Assembly: GCA_002069015.1 (NCBI GenBank)
Contig: MWBL01000016.1
Span: 1-35,491 of the forward strand
DNA: 35,491 nt
Direction of reading: 5' to 3'
DNA from: Firmicutes bacterium ADurb.Bin300
Lineage (GTDB): Bacteria; Bacillota; Clostridia; Oscillospirales; Acutalibacteraceae
Positions 16,287 through 24,986 of this stretch are shown one piece after another. The position numbers were made by a program, and so were the translations under genes. Every line of letters begins with the position of its first letter. Within the stretch, counting starts at the first letter, position 1. Under the pieces are notes generated by a model, which did no database searches, was not told the DNA's origin, and was given only the letters and a program-made list of their open reading frames with translations.

Positions 16287-16781
16287 ATGGAACACTTAAA
16301 TAAGCTGCTTAACAGCTTTATTTACGCTTTAAGGGGCATATATTACGCTTTTCGCTACGAGCGCAATATGAGAATACACCTCGTTTGCATGGCGTATATG
16401 TATTATTTCCTGTTCGTTTATGATTATTTTTCTGTTTCGCGTACCGAGCTTGCAATCATTTTACTCGCAAACGCTCTTGTTTTATCGTCCGAGCTTATTA
16501 ATACTGCGATTGAAAGGGCTGTGGATACTGCAACAGATTCAATTAAGGAGTCGGCAAAAATTTCTAAAGACTGTGCCGCCGGAGCAGTACTAATTTCAGC
16601 TATTTTTGCGGTTGGCGTTGGTATTGCGATTTTTTGGCAGCCAAAGGCTTTTTCTGCGCTCTTTAGACATTACTCGGAAAAGCCCTATATGCTTATTGTT
16701 TTTGCGGCAAGCGTTATTATATTTACTCTCTTTATATTCAGTTATGATATTTTGGACGGAAAAAAGAAAAATGAAAGATAA
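16287..16781 (+). CDS. dgkA: Diacylglycerol/undecaprenol kinase DgkA, with C-terminal extension
   Basis: A small membrane kinase. In Gram-positive bacteria this family phosphorylates undecaprenol for cell-wall lipid recycling. Markers are LNSFIYALRGIYYAFRYERNMRIH at the N-terminus and the catalytic ELINTAIERAVD helix followed by KESAKISKDCAAGAVLI. The typical length is about 120-135 residues; here it is 164, with an extra hydrophobic segment at the end (MLIVFAASVIIFTLFIFSY) before a basic tail. The final codons overlap the era start by 11 bases. Substrate preference (undecaprenol versus diacylglycerol) is inferred from phylum only. Confidence 0.9.
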   Translation: MEHLNKLLNSFIYALRGIYYAFRYERNMRIHLVCMAYMYYFLFVYDYFSVSRTELAIILLANALVLSSELINTAIERAVDTATDSIKESAKISKDCAAGAVLISAIFAVGVGIAIFWQPKAFSALFRHYSEKPYMLIVFAASVIIFTLFIFSYDILDGKKKNER

Positions 16782-17664
16782 AAAAACTGCTTTTATAGCA
16801 ATAGTAGGAAGACCGAATGTAGGAAAATCTTCAATCCTAAATAAAATGTTAGGTCAAAAGGTCTCTATTGTGTCCTCAAGACCGCAGACGACTCGTTTTC
16901 GAATTACGGGAATTTTAACAGAGGGTGAAGTTCAACTCGTATTTACGGATACTCCGGGTTTTCACAAGCCCCGTACAAAGCTTGGCGAGAATATGGTTAA
17001 GGCGATAGGGGACAGCATTTCAGGAGTAGATGCCGCTCTTTTTTTAACAGAAAGCACAGGTGAAATAAAAAGCAGCGATCTTGATCTCCTGAATAGACTC
17101 AAAAACGAGAATATCCCTGTAATTCTTGCGATTAACAAAATAGATCTTGTTCCTAAAAAAGAAGAGCTTTTATCGAAGATTTCCGATTATTCCGCATTTT
17201 TCGATTTTTACGCAGTAGTTCCGGTGAGTGCTCTCAAAGGCGATGGTATAGATGAGCTTTTGGGAGAATTAATGAGTCTTGCAAAGGAATCCGATTTCTT
17301 TTTTCCGGAGGATGCAATTACAAACCAGCCCGAAGCGGTTATTATATCCGAGATAATACGAGAAAAGCTTTTGAACAGACTAAACGATGAAGTGCCTCAC
17401 GGCATAGCCGTTTCAATCGAAAAACTCAGCGAACGGGAAAACGAAAATATTATTGATATCGAAGCCGTTATTTTTTGTGAAAAGAGCAGCCATAAGGGTA
17501 TTATTATCGGCAAAAACGGAGAAACCCTCAAAGAAATTTCAACAAAGGCAAGAAAAGAACTTGAATATATGTTCGATTGTTCAGTCTTTCTTAAATGTTG
17601 GGTAAAAGTAAAGAAAGATTGGCGCAACCATCAGGGAATAATTCACAGCTTTGGTCTCGATTAA
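16771..17664 (+). CDS. era: GTPase Era
   Basis: Era is an essential GTPase that chaperones 16S rRNA 3' end maturation in 30S assembly. The 297-residue product has G1 GRPNVGKS (13-20), the switch region SSRPQTTRFRITGIL, G3 DTPGFHKPRTKLG, G4 NKID and a C-terminal KH domain with IIIGKNGETLKEISTKARKELE. ATG 16771 is the family start, overlapping dgkA by 11 bases; a longer open frame upstream is just dgkA read in another frame. It shares the operon with ybeY, which acts on the same rRNA end. Confidence 0.96.
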   Translation: MKDKKTAFIAIVGRPNVGKSSILNKMLGQKVSIVSSRPQTTRFRITGILTEGEVQLVFTDTPGFHKPRTKLGENMVKAIGDSISGVDAALFLTESTGEIKSSDLDLLNRLKNENIPVILAINKIDLVPKKEELLSKISDYSAFFDFYAVVPVSALKGDGIDELLGELMSLAKESDFFFPEDAITNQPEAVIISEIIREKLLNRLNDEVPHGIAVSIEKLSERENENIIDIEAVIFCEKSSHKGIIIGKNGETLKEISTKARKELEYMFDCSVFLKCWVKVKKDWRNHQGIIHSFGLD

Positions 17665-17711
17665 CTTGAATTAAAAAACACTCTTTGGAAAACTTAAAAA
17701 GGGTGAGTTTT

Positions 17712-17873
17712 ATGGATGAACATGAACTGTGGATTAAGTTTACAAAAGACGGTAAGCTTGAGGACTATTTAGAGTACCGCCGCCATCTTGAAATGAACGC
17801 GAATATGGATTTAGGGAGAAACGATGAAGTTCAACACAACGGGCTTAGTGATAAAGGTTTTGGATATAGGTGA
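17712..17873 (+). CDS. YqzL-like small protein between era and recO
   Basis: The 53-residue product begins MDEHELWIKFTKDGKLEDYLEYRRHLE. The W..F..xG....YL.Y pattern and the position between era and recO match the small YqzL proteins of Bacillus and relatives, whose function is unknown. AGGGTGAG precedes ATG 17712. Its last 50 bases overlap the start of recO in another frame, which is long for such an overlap; the tail (NDEVQHNGLSDKGFGYR) is therefore probably read-through rather than conserved. It could be translationally coupled to recO. Confidence 0.65.
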   Translation: MDEHELWIKFTKDGKLEDYLEYRRHLEMNANMDLGRNDEVQHNGLSDKGFGYR

Positions 17874-18564
17874 GTATGACAGATTAATTACCTTGTTAAC
17901 CGCAGATAAAGGTCTTGTCATCGCATTATGCAGGGGCGTCAGGCGAGTAAAGAGCAAGCGGCTCGCAGCGTCGTCGCTCCTTACATATTCCCGGGTTACT
18001 CTTTCAGAAAACAAGAACGGATATGCTCTTATTGAAGGAGAGCCGACAGAGGTTTTTTTCGGTTTAAGAAGCGATGTTGAAAAGCTTGCCCTCGCTCAAT
18101 ATTTTTGTGAGCTTTTTTATGAATTTGCGTCTGACGCATCAGAATCGCAAGAAATGTTAAGCTTAATACTGAATTCACTTTATTTATTGTCGAAGGGCAA
18201 AAAGTCCGAATTACTTTTAAAATCAACAGCAGAACTTAAACTGCTTTCTTTAACGGGATTTATGCCAAATCTTGTTAACTGCCGTAATTGCGGTGAGTAT
18301 GAAAGCAAAACAATGTCTTTCGATTTATTAAACGGGTCCTTGTCTTGCTGCAAATGTCCGATAAGTGAAGGCTCGGTTGTTTTACCGCTCTCTTGTGTTC
18401 GCGCATTAAGACACATAGTATATGCACATTCTGACAAGCTTTTTTCTTTTTCGATTTCAGAAAAGGAGCTCAAGCTCTTGTCTGAAACAATAGAGAAATA
18501 TTTGCTTGGCATTACGGGAAGAAGCTTCAAGTCTTTAGATTTCTATAACACATTTTATAAATAA
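17824..18564 (+). CDS. recO: DNA repair protein RecO
   Basis: RecO works with RecF/RecR to load RecA on SSB-coated single strands. The 246-residue product has the N-terminal OB fold (NTTGLVIKVLDIGEYDRLITLLTADKGLV, SLLTYSRVTLSENKNGYALIEGE), an alpha-helical core and a C-terminal zinc site made from NCRNCGEYESKTMSF and LSCCKCP. GGGAG lies before ATG 17824. Length matches the family. It follows era in the conserved Firmicutes order. Confidence 0.93.
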   Translation: MKFNTTGLVIKVLDIGEYDRLITLLTADKGLVIALCRGVRRVKSKRLAASSLLTYSRVTLSENKNGYALIEGEPTEVFFGLRSDVEKLALAQYFCELFYEFASDASESQEMLSLILNSLYLLSKGKKSELLLKSTAELKLLSLTGFMPNLVNCRNCGEYESKTMSFDLLNGSLSCCKCPISEGSVVLPLSCVRALRHIVYAHSDKLFSFSISEKELKLLSETIEKYLLGITGRSFKSLDFYNTFYK

Positions 18565-18592
18565 TAACTTTTATTTAAGGGTGGAGCATCAA

Positions 18593-20989
18593 TTGAATTC
18601 AGGAGCCGACAGACACCATTCAGCCTTAGAGCTTGACAAAATTTTATCTATGCTTTCTTTGCGCGCCTGTAATGACGATGCAAGAGAGCTTGCTTTGAGC
18701 ATTAAACCCGAAACTACTCTTGAGCTTTCGCAATCGCTGTTAAATCAGACCGAGGAAGCCTATAAACTCCTGGCGCATTTTGGAGGTCCCTCTTTCGGAG
18801 GATTAAAAAATGTAAACAATTCTCTTGCAAGAGCTTACGCGGGAGGAGTTCTTTCAATGAAAGAGCTTCTTGATATTGCAGGTGTTTTACGCGCTATTCG
18901 TTCTCTTAGGGAATGGCGTGAGCACAACGGTGGGGATAAAGTCGGAATTGACGCTTATTTTTATGCGCTCACTCCAAACAAGTTTTTGGAGGAAGGCATT
19001 TTATCGGCAATTCTCAGTGAAGATGAAATGAGTGATAATGCATCCGCTGAGCTCGCTTCGATAAGGCGTAAGATCAGGGTACAGGAAAACAGTGTCAGAA
19101 GCCAGCTTGAAAAGATGATTAAGTCACAGTATTACAAGGCATATTTACAGGATGCTATCATAACTCAGCGAAACGGCAGATATGTAGTTCCCGTTAAAAG
19201 CGAACATAAAGGAAATGTGCAAGGACTAATTCATGATACCTCCTCAAGCGGGCAGACTGTTTTTGTAGAACCTATCGGGGTTGTTGAGGCTAACAATGAA
19301 ATCAAGGTCTTAAAGGGTAAAGAACACGACGAAATAGAGAGAATTCTTGCCGAATTATCGGTACAGGCCGGCGCATGTAATGAGGATTTAAAAAACAGCT
19401 ATGAGTGCGCTATAGAACTAAATATCATTTTCGCAAAGGCGCAGTTAGGCTATCAAATGAAAGCCTCCATTCCTGTTCTTAATGACAAGGGAATTGTTAA
19501 TCTGAAAAAAGCAAGACATCCCCTCATTGACCCTAATCTTGTAGTCCCGACAGACATAAGACTCGGCGAGGATTTTGACACACTCATTATTACCGGTCCT
19601 AATACGGGCGGCAAAACGGTCTCAATCAAAACATTGGGATTGCTAACCCTTATGTCAATGTGCGGTCTTATGATTCCCGCATCGGACGGAAGTACAGTAT
19701 CTGTATTTGACCATGTTCTTGCAGATATAGGCGACGAACAAAGTATAGAGCAGTCGCTTTCAACATTTTCATCACATATGGTCAACATAGTTAATATATT
19801 AAACATTTCCGATTCCAAATCTCTTGTGCTTATAGATGAGCTTGGGGCAGGAACGGATCCCGTCGAGGGAGCCGCCCTTGCCATATCATTATTGGAAGCT
19901 CTGCACGCTTCGGGAGCAAAGGTTGCCGCAACTACCCATTATGCCGAGCTAAAAGCATATGCTCTTGAGACCGAGCGCGTTGAAAACGGATGCTGTGAGT
20001 TTAACGTCAAAACATTGCGCCCGACATTCAGACTTCTTATAGGTCTTCCCGGTCGTTCAAACGCGTTTGCAATATCCGAAAAGCTCGGTCTTAACCCCCG
20101 AGTGATAGAAAGGGCTAAGGAGCTTGTTTCATCAGAAAATGTGAATTTTGAAAATATGGTTGATAACCTTGAAAAAAACAGGCTCGAGGTAGAGGAAAAA
20201 ATAAAAAGTGCTCAGCTTCAAAAGCTGCAAGCCGAGCTTGACAGGGACAAGGCAAAAGAGATTGTCAAAGAAGCACAAGCCATGCGCGATAAAGAGCTTG
20301 AAAAGGCGCGGGGAGACGCACTCAAAATTGTTGAAAACGCTAAAAGAGAAGCGGGTATGCTTCTTTTTGAAATTGAAAAGCTGAAAAAAGAAGAACATAA
20401 CACAAGGGATGCGGGAGAGCTTGCAAGGCGTGCGAAGAGGGAAATAAACAAGCATTTAGCCGCTATTGATTCTGCTGTAAATCCGATAGTACAGTCAATT
20501 GGGCAAGAAGATTATGTTTTACCGCGAGAGCTGCTTGTCGGCGACAGAGTATACTGCACAACGATAGGCAGTAATGCCGTTATCAGCGGAAAAAAGGATA
20601 AAAAGAATACTTTTGAAATAACAGCCGGAGTCTTAAAGATGCGCGTAAATGAAAACTCACTCAGATTGACAGAAAAACCCATCGAAAATCAGGCTAAACA
20701 ATCAGTTTCTAAACCGATTAACAGCGAAGGCCGCGCCTTTATAGATGTTTCGACTCGATGTGACCTTCGAGGATTGATGGCAGAGGAGGCTATAATTGCT
20801 CTTGACAGCTTTATAGACCACGCATTTATGAGCGGTATCAAGGAGATTACTATAATTCACGGCAAGGGAACAGGAGCGCTCAGAGCGGCCGTACAAAGGC
20901 ATTTAAAGGAGCATTCCGGGATAAAAACCTTTCGCTTGGGCAGATACGGAGAGGGAGAAAACGGCGTAACTATTGCACAACTCAACTAA
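18593..20989 (+). CDS. mutS2: Endonuclease/ATPase MutS2
   Basis: The 798-residue product lacks the mismatch-recognition domain of MutS and has the MutS2 layout: lever/clamp helices (about 1-290), ABC ATPase with Walker A GPNTGGKT (335-342) and Walker B LVLIDELGAGTDPVEGA, a coiled coil rich in K/E (about 505-630), and a C-terminal Smr nuclease domain (about 722-798, VSTRCDLRG, IIHGKGTGALR). MutS2 suppresses recombination, and in Bacillus it splits collided ribosomes. I choose TTG 18593, with GGGTGGAG about six bases upstream; GTG 18581 sits inside that site. It follows recO after a short gap and is probably in the same operon. Confidence 0.94.
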   Translation: MNSGADRHHSALELDKILSMLSLRACNDDARELALSIKPETTLELSQSLLNQTEEAYKLLAHFGGPSFGGLKNVNNSLARAYAGGVLSMKELLDIAGVLRAIRSLREWREHNGGDKVGIDAYFYALTPNKFLEEGILSAILSEDEMSDNASAELASIRRKIRVQENSVRSQLEKMIKSQYYKAYLQDAIITQRNGRYVVPVKSEHKGNVQGLIHDTSSSGQTVFVEPIGVVEANNEIKVLKGKEHDEIERILAELSVQAGACNEDLKNSYECAIELNIIFAKAQLGYQMKASIPVLNDKGIVNLKKARHPLIDPNLVVPTDIRLGEDFDTLIITGPNTGGKTVSIKTLGLLTLMSMCGLMIPASDGSTVSVFDHVLADIGDEQSIEQSLSTFSSHMVNIVNILNISDSKSLVLIDELGAGTDPVEGAALAISLLEALHASGAKVAATTHYAELKAYALETERVENGCCEFNVKTLRPTFRLLIGLPGRSNAFAISEKLGLNPRVIERAKELVSSENVNFENMVDNLEKNRLEVEEKIKSAQLQKLQAELDRDKAKEIVKEAQAMRDKELEKARGDALKIVENAKREAGMLLFEIEKLKKEEHNTRDAGELARRAKREINKHLAAIDSAVNPIVQSIGQEDYVLPRELLVGDRVYCTTIGSNAVISGKKDKKNTFEITAGVLKMRVNENSLRLTEKPIENQAKQSVSKPINSEGRAFIDVSTRCDLRGLMAEEAIIALDSFIDHAFMSGIKEITIIHGKGTGALRAAVQRHLKEHSGIKTFRLGRYGEGENGVTIAQLN

Positions 20990-21009
20990 ATCAAATTGGA
21001 AGGGATAAA

Positions 21010-21993
21010 ATGCAGCAGCAAAATTCCGAAAGAAAGGGTTACAAAAAACTCTACATTTTTCTCGGTGTTTTTCTTGTAATAGGTATAATAGCTACCGGGG
21101 TGCTTTCAAATATATTATATAACAGCGCTCTTTTACGCGGCGGAGTTGTAAGGCTGCTGCCTGCGGATAAATCGGTCTCTCTTAAAGATGTCCTTAACGG
21201 TGTTAATGAGGCGGGGGAGAAGAATACAGGGGTAAATGAAAGGCTTGTTAAAGAGGCGCAAGCGTGTTCAATTACCGGCTTTGACGGCTTATCCTTACAC
21301 GCTTACCTTTTGAAAAACAAAAGGCCCGGCAATAAGTATGCCGTTATTTGTCACGGATACACGGGAACGTCATCCTCGATGATGAGCTACGCTTTTAAAT
21401 TTTACGATATGGGCTTTAACATTCTTTTACCGGACGCAAGAGGTCACGGAAAGAGCGAGGGCGATTATATCGGTATGGGCTGGCCCGAAAGATTGGACAT
21501 AGTCGATTGGGCAGAGTATTTAACAGCGGTTAATCCGAATGCCGAAATAATTTTGTTCGGTTTATCAATGGGCGGGGCAACGGTTATGATGGCATCGGGC
21601 GAGGATTTACCCCCGAATGTAAAGTGCATTATTGAGGATTGCGGCTACAGCAGTGTATGGGAAGAGTTTTCGTTTCATATGGATAATACATTAAAAATTC
21701 CGAAATTTCCGCTTCTTTATACTACTTCCCTTGTATGCAAAATGAAAGCAGGTTACACATTAAAACAGGCAAGCGCTGTAGAGCAGGTTAAAAAAAGCAA
21801 AACACCTATTCTTTTTATCCACGGGGATAAGGATCAGGTTGTTCCGTTTGAAATGCTTAACGAGGTTTATAATGCAGCCGGCTGTGAAAAGCAGAGGTTT
21901 ATTGTAAAGGACGCAACACACGCAATGGCAGCTTCTGTTGACCCGAGCGGCTATTGGTTTACAATTCAATCATTCATATTAAAATATATATAA
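21010..21993 (+). CDS. Membrane-anchored alpha/beta hydrolase
   Basis: The 327-residue product has one N-terminal transmembrane helix (about 14-36, preceded by basic KGYKK) and an alpha/beta hydrolase domain outside or at the membrane face. The catalytic triad is visible: nucleophile Ser in GLSMGG, Asp in IHGDKDQVVP and His in DATHAMA. The oxyanion region VICHGYTGTSSS and LPDARGHGKSEG are typical. AAGGGA lies before the ATG, 20 bases after mutS2. It resembles the Bacillus YqkD/YfhR type hydrolases. The natural ester or peptide substrate is unknown. Confidence 0.88.
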   Translation: MQQQNSERKGYKKLYIFLGVFLVIGIIATGVLSNILYNSALLRGGVVRLLPADKSVSLKDVLNGVNEAGEKNTGVNERLVKEAQACSITGFDGLSLHAYLLKNKRPGNKYAVICHGYTGTSSSMMSYAFKFYDMGFNILLPDARGHGKSEGDYIGMGWPERLDIVDWAEYLTAVNPNAEIILFGLSMGGATVMMASGEDLPPNVKCIIEDCGYSSVWEEFSFHMDNTLKIPKFPLLYTTSLVCKMKAGYTLKQASAVEQVKKSKTPILFIHGDKDQVVPFEMLNEVYNAAGCEKQRFIVKDATHAMAASVDPSGYWFTIQSFILKYI

Positions 21994-22017
21994 TTATTCG
22001 TAAGGATATATAGTTTA

Positions 22018-22042
22018 AGGGAAGCGGCTAAGCCGCTTCCCT
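22018..22042. terminator. Hairpin between convergent genes (probable terminator)
   Basis: AGGGAAGCGGC (22018-22028) and GCCGCTTCCCT (22032-22042) form a perfect 11-bp GC-rich stem with a 3-base loop. No strong T run follows on plus (CACTTGTTTAG) and only a short one on minus, but the position between two convergent genes fits a terminator. Confidence 0.65.
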
Positions 22043-22059
22043 CACTTGTTTAGTATGAA

Positions 22060-23106
22060 TTATAAGTTATCCTCGTTTTCAGGTATGTCTGCTTCTTCAT
22101 TTAAGGTTTCAGCTTCTGTTTCTGTTGCTTCTTCCTTTACTTCGATATTATCGGTATGTTTTTGCTCTGTTATTTCTTCTTTTAGCTCATAAGCTGGATT
22201 TTCGCTTATTGATTTACTTTCATGATTAACAGTCGGTGTTCCGAAGCTTTGATTTAGAGGCGGACTTTGAAAGGGAGGCGCAGGGGGAGGGGGAGAGGCG
22301 AAGTTTCCCGAAAAATGATTTGTGCTATTGTAAGTTGTAGTTTGAAACGGACCGTTAGGATTGTCGGGAGAATACCAATCCGTTCCGAATGACGGAAGCT
22401 CCTGTGGAGAAATTTTGCCTTCATTGATAAGATCTGCGCGGCGGCACGAATAAAACTCCACAATCGAAGCTTGTAAGTAAGGCTGTACATAAAAAACATA
22501 GAGCAATCCAAATGTGAATGAACTAATAATTATCCAGCCGAGGAAGGACAGATACATTACAAATAACTCTCCCCAGTGGTTTTTCATTAGCATTTTGCTT
22601 AGCTGTTTTGCTCTGGTTGATGATATAGAGGAATCTGAAGCGAGGATTTGCGGCACTAATGCATATTGAAACGCTTTAATTATTCCCGGAATTACAAAAA
22701 GCAATGACCACAGGAATATTGAAAACCCGACCGCTATTGTAACAAATATTACGTTGCCCCAGTTTCCCTCCTTGTATGGAGAAAAGACTTCGGTTGCAGT
22801 CGTACCCAAATCTCCTCTGAGCTTCATAAAATACTTGTTGTATCCTACTTGTAATACGGGTACAAATAATAACCCAATAACTAAAGACAACGCTGAATAC
22901 GCTAATGATAATGGCAGAAGGCTTTCCTCAATATAAGAAAAATCCCATGAGTAAAATTGTGCATAATTCGACCCTTCAAAAATACTGCCAAGAATGCCGA
23001 GGATAAACGAAGGTAAAAATGCAATTACCGTTGCTCCTATTGAGCCGCTGTAATTCTTCTTAAAGTTAAGCTTAGCGGCTTCTTTCATTTTCGCACGAGA
23101 AAACAT
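22060..23106 (-). CDS. DUF975 family membrane protein with proline-rich and acidic tail
   Basis: The 348-residue product has the DUF975 layout: amphipathic start SRAKMKEAAKLNFKKNY, several membrane helices, the conserved LLFVIPGIIKAFQYALVPQILA and a NHWGELFVMYLSFLGWI helix. About 120 residues at the C-terminus are soluble and low-complexity, first a Pro-rich stretch (SPPPPAPPFQSPPL), then a Glu-rich one (VKEEATETEAETLNEEAD). The function of DUF975 is not known. AAGGAGTGGG precedes ATG 23106. It follows the alpha-galactosidase by 28 bases on the same strand, so cotranscription is likely. Confidence 0.85.
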   Translation of the reverse strand: MFSRAKMKEAAKLNFKKNYSGSIGATVIAFLPSFILGILGSIFEGSNYAQFYSWDFSYIEESLLPLSLAYSALSLVIGLLFVPVLQVGYNKYFMKLRGDLGTTATEVFSPYKEGNWGNVIFVTIAVGFSIFLWSLLFVIPGIIKAFQYALVPQILASDSSISSTRAKQLSKMLMKNHWGELFVMYLSFLGWIIISSFTFGLLYVFYVQPYLQASIVEFYSCRRADLINEGKISPQELPSFGTDWYSPDNPNGPFQTTTYNSTNHFSGNFASPPPPAPPFQSPPLNQSFGTPTVNHESKSISENPAYELKEEITEQKHTDNIEVKEEATETEAETLNEEADIPENEDNL

Positions 23107-23134
23107 AAACCCACTCCTTCTGTTAATATAATTT

Positions 23135-24865
23135 TTAGCCTGATGCTTTAACTCTGTAAACCTTGACTGCGTGAGAAGGAACCTTTGCGCTGATTTTGTC
23201 TCCTACCGTAACAACGTTTTTATCCCACAAGTCTCTTACAATATAAATAGAAGACTTTGGAAGATCGTTATAAGAGTCGTTGTGGATTTCGTCAAAGGAT
23301 ATACTCATATCTTTTTCACTGCCGCCTTTGTTGAAAAAGCATACGGCAAGCTCCTTATTTGCCAGAGGCTTTATGAGAATATCGCAAATACCGTTTGTCT
23401 TAATTCTCTTAGCCTGAATTCCTCTGACATCTTGGTCAATAGCTATAAGCTCTTTGTTTGTGAGAATTTTCAGAGTTTTATTATCTGTATCGGCTGTCCC
23501 ATCCTCTTTAATGAAGCTTCTGATGTCATTTCCGAGAATCAGAGGGGCGGCCATCATACACCAAAGGGAGAAATGAGCAATATTTTCGTCAACAGTTAAG
23601 CTGCCGTTTCCGACCTCGAGCATATCCGGATCATTCCAGGCGCCCGGCTTTGCATACTTATACAGCCTTGTATTAAACTCATATATTGAAACTACAGAAA
23701 GCCAAAAAGCTTTTATATCCATAGTGGTGCGCCAAAGGTTTCCGGCTTTTTCGCCCCATTGCCACGGACGGTTTAGCCCCCATTCACATATGGAGTAGCA
23801 AATAGGCTTATTTTCCATTTTGTTTTTCTCGGCATACTGTGCCGTAGCTCTTTTTAATTCTCTACCCATATTACGGTATTGCCTGAAAGCGCTGTCCATC
23901 CTTGAGCCGACTGGATTGCTTATTTTTAGTGAATTTTCGCCCTCATTAAGATGTATTTTTACCTGCATTCTTCCGTCCGGCGTCATCGCCATGGTTGAAG
24001 GGAAGGTTAGCTCGTATTCTTCAGAGCCGTTAACTTTTACTACGAGAAACTTCTCCCAAGTGCCGCCCTTTCTTATTCCTATTGTCAGGGTATATTCTCC
24101 GTCACAGGGAATTTGAATTCCTGATAATTGAATGTAACCGTTGTTCGAAGAAAGTCCGGTAACATATGAACCGCTTTTCAGTTTATTCGTTTTTACAACT
24201 CTGATGCCTGCGCTCAATTCGCAAAACTCTGCCGCTTTCTCCAAAATTGAGTTACCGTTTAAGTCTGAAATGGAAATATACTCTATATTCGGAGCGGAGG
24301 CGGGGATAACCTTGTTATGACAGAAATCATATTTAAAGTATTCAATTCCCCATTCGGCAAAGGTATCAGCGTCTATTGCTTCCTTACCCAAGCTTGCAGG
24401 CAAATCCTCGCATGTTAAGGTTCCGTTTGAAGTATAAATGCCGACTTTCAGACCCAGGGCATTTATTTTTTCTACAAGAGGCTTTATGCCTGAGGGAAAT
24501 CTCGTCAAATCACCTTGCAGCTTTCCATCGGCTGTACGAAGGGAGGACTGCCAGCAATCATCAAGATTAACATAATTGTAGCCCGCGTCACTTAATCCGG
24601 ATATCTTTATGGCCTTAGCTATATCATAAATCAAATCTTCATCAATTGTATTACGAAATGCATTCCAGCTCGACCAGCCCATAGGGGGCGTCAAAGCCAC
24701 ATTGTTGTCATATTTCTCAATTTCCGGGATATGTAGCTTTACAGCCGAAAAAGCTCTCTTTACTGTACATACGGGGCAAAACTTTTTATTTTTTACCGCT
24801 TTTAGAGCCGCTATCCCCACACCGGCTAAAGCCGCAGACGAAAACGCCTTTTTCAGTGTTCCCAT
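23135..24865 (-). CDS. Alpha-galactosidase, GH27 family, with inserted carbohydrate-binding-like domain
   Basis: GH27 enzymes remove terminal alpha-galactose from galacto-oligosaccharides and galactomannan. The 576-residue product has TPPMGWSSWNAF, NLDDCWQ, the nucleophile Asp180 in YFKYDFC, and the acid/base Asp383 in WRTTMDI (aligned to Asp231 of human enzyme), then WNDPDMLEVGNG and the C-terminal beta domain. These two Asp are about 200 residues apart, against about 60 in human enzyme, because a beta-rich domain of roughly 130 residues (about 190-320, GEYTLTIGIRKGG, LNEGENSLKI) is inserted. That part resembles a carbohydrate-binding module. There is a short hydrophobic N-terminal segment but no clear signal peptide. 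ATG 24865 is chosen for GGAG eight bases upstream. Confidence 0.92.
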   Translation of the reverse strand: MGTLKKAFSSAALAGVGIAALKAVKNKKFCPVCTVKRAFSAVKLHIPEIEKYDNNVALTPPMGWSSWNAFRNTIDEDLIYDIAKAIKISGLSDAGYNYVNLDDCWQSSLRTADGKLQGDLTRFPSGIKPLVEKINALGLKVGIYTSNGTLTCEDLPASLGKEAIDADTFAEWGIEYFKYDFCHNKVIPASAPNIEYISISDLNGNSILEKAAEFCELSAGIRVVKTNKLKSGSYVTGLSSNNGYIQLSGIQIPCDGEYTLTIGIRKGGTWEKFLVVKVNGSEEYELTFPSTMAMTPDGRMQVKIHLNEGENSLKISNPVGSRMDSAFRQYRNMGRELKRATAQYAEKNKMENKPICYSICEWGLNRPWQWGEKAGNLWRTTMDIKAFWLSVVSIYEFNTRLYKYAKPGAWNDPDMLEVGNGSLTVDENIAHFSLWCMMAAPLILGNDIRSFIKEDGTADTDNKTLKILTNKELIAIDQDVRGIQAKRIKTNGICDILIKPLANKELAVCFFNKGGSEKDMSISFDEIHNDSYNDLPKSSIYIVRDLWDKNVVTVGDKISAKVPSHAVKVYRVKASG

Positions 24866-24897
24866 AATATATACTCCAGTCAGTCTATTTTTAACAC

Positions 24898-24926
24898 AAT
24901 ATACCACAATAAGTAGAAATTATCAA
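24898..24926 (-). promoter_or_regulatory. Sigma-A promoter for the alpha-galactosidase/DUF975 operon
   Basis: On the minus strand TTGATA (24926-24921), 17 bases, TATATT (24903-24898). It is about 33 bases upstream of the galactosidase start codon. Confidence 0.72.
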
Positions 24927-24928
24927 TA

Positions 24929-24948
24929 TATTACAAATACTTGTAATA
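24929..24948. promoter_or_regulatory. 20-bp palindrome between divergent genes (candidate operator)
   Basis: TATTACAA-ATAC-TTGTAATA is a perfect dyad, directly abutting the galactosidase -35 and overlapping a possible -35 (TTGTAA at 24941) for the DUF2804 gene. The form resembles operators of GntR- or LacI-type sugar regulators, but the regulator is not in this window. Confidence 0.5.
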
Positions 24949-24986
24949 ATTATTACGATATGATAAAGTGTTTTTGGGGGTGTGGT

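Noticed and set aside
16606-16770. N-terminal extension of Era
   Set aside because: It is dgkA read in another frame; the family start is ATG 16771.
19453-19884. 143-codon open frame on the minus strand inside mutS2
   Set aside because: It is antisense to the conserved ATPase core, with no SD or recognisable protein features.
23621-23640. WNDPDML as the catalytic acid/base site of the GH27 enzyme
   Set aside because: By comparison with human alpha-galactosidase A, the acid/base Asp lies in the WRTTMDI segment (Asp383).
24702-24986. N-terminal extension of the DUF2804 protein
   Set aside because: It would run through the galactosidase N-terminus and the promoter region; a strong SD precedes ATG 24987.
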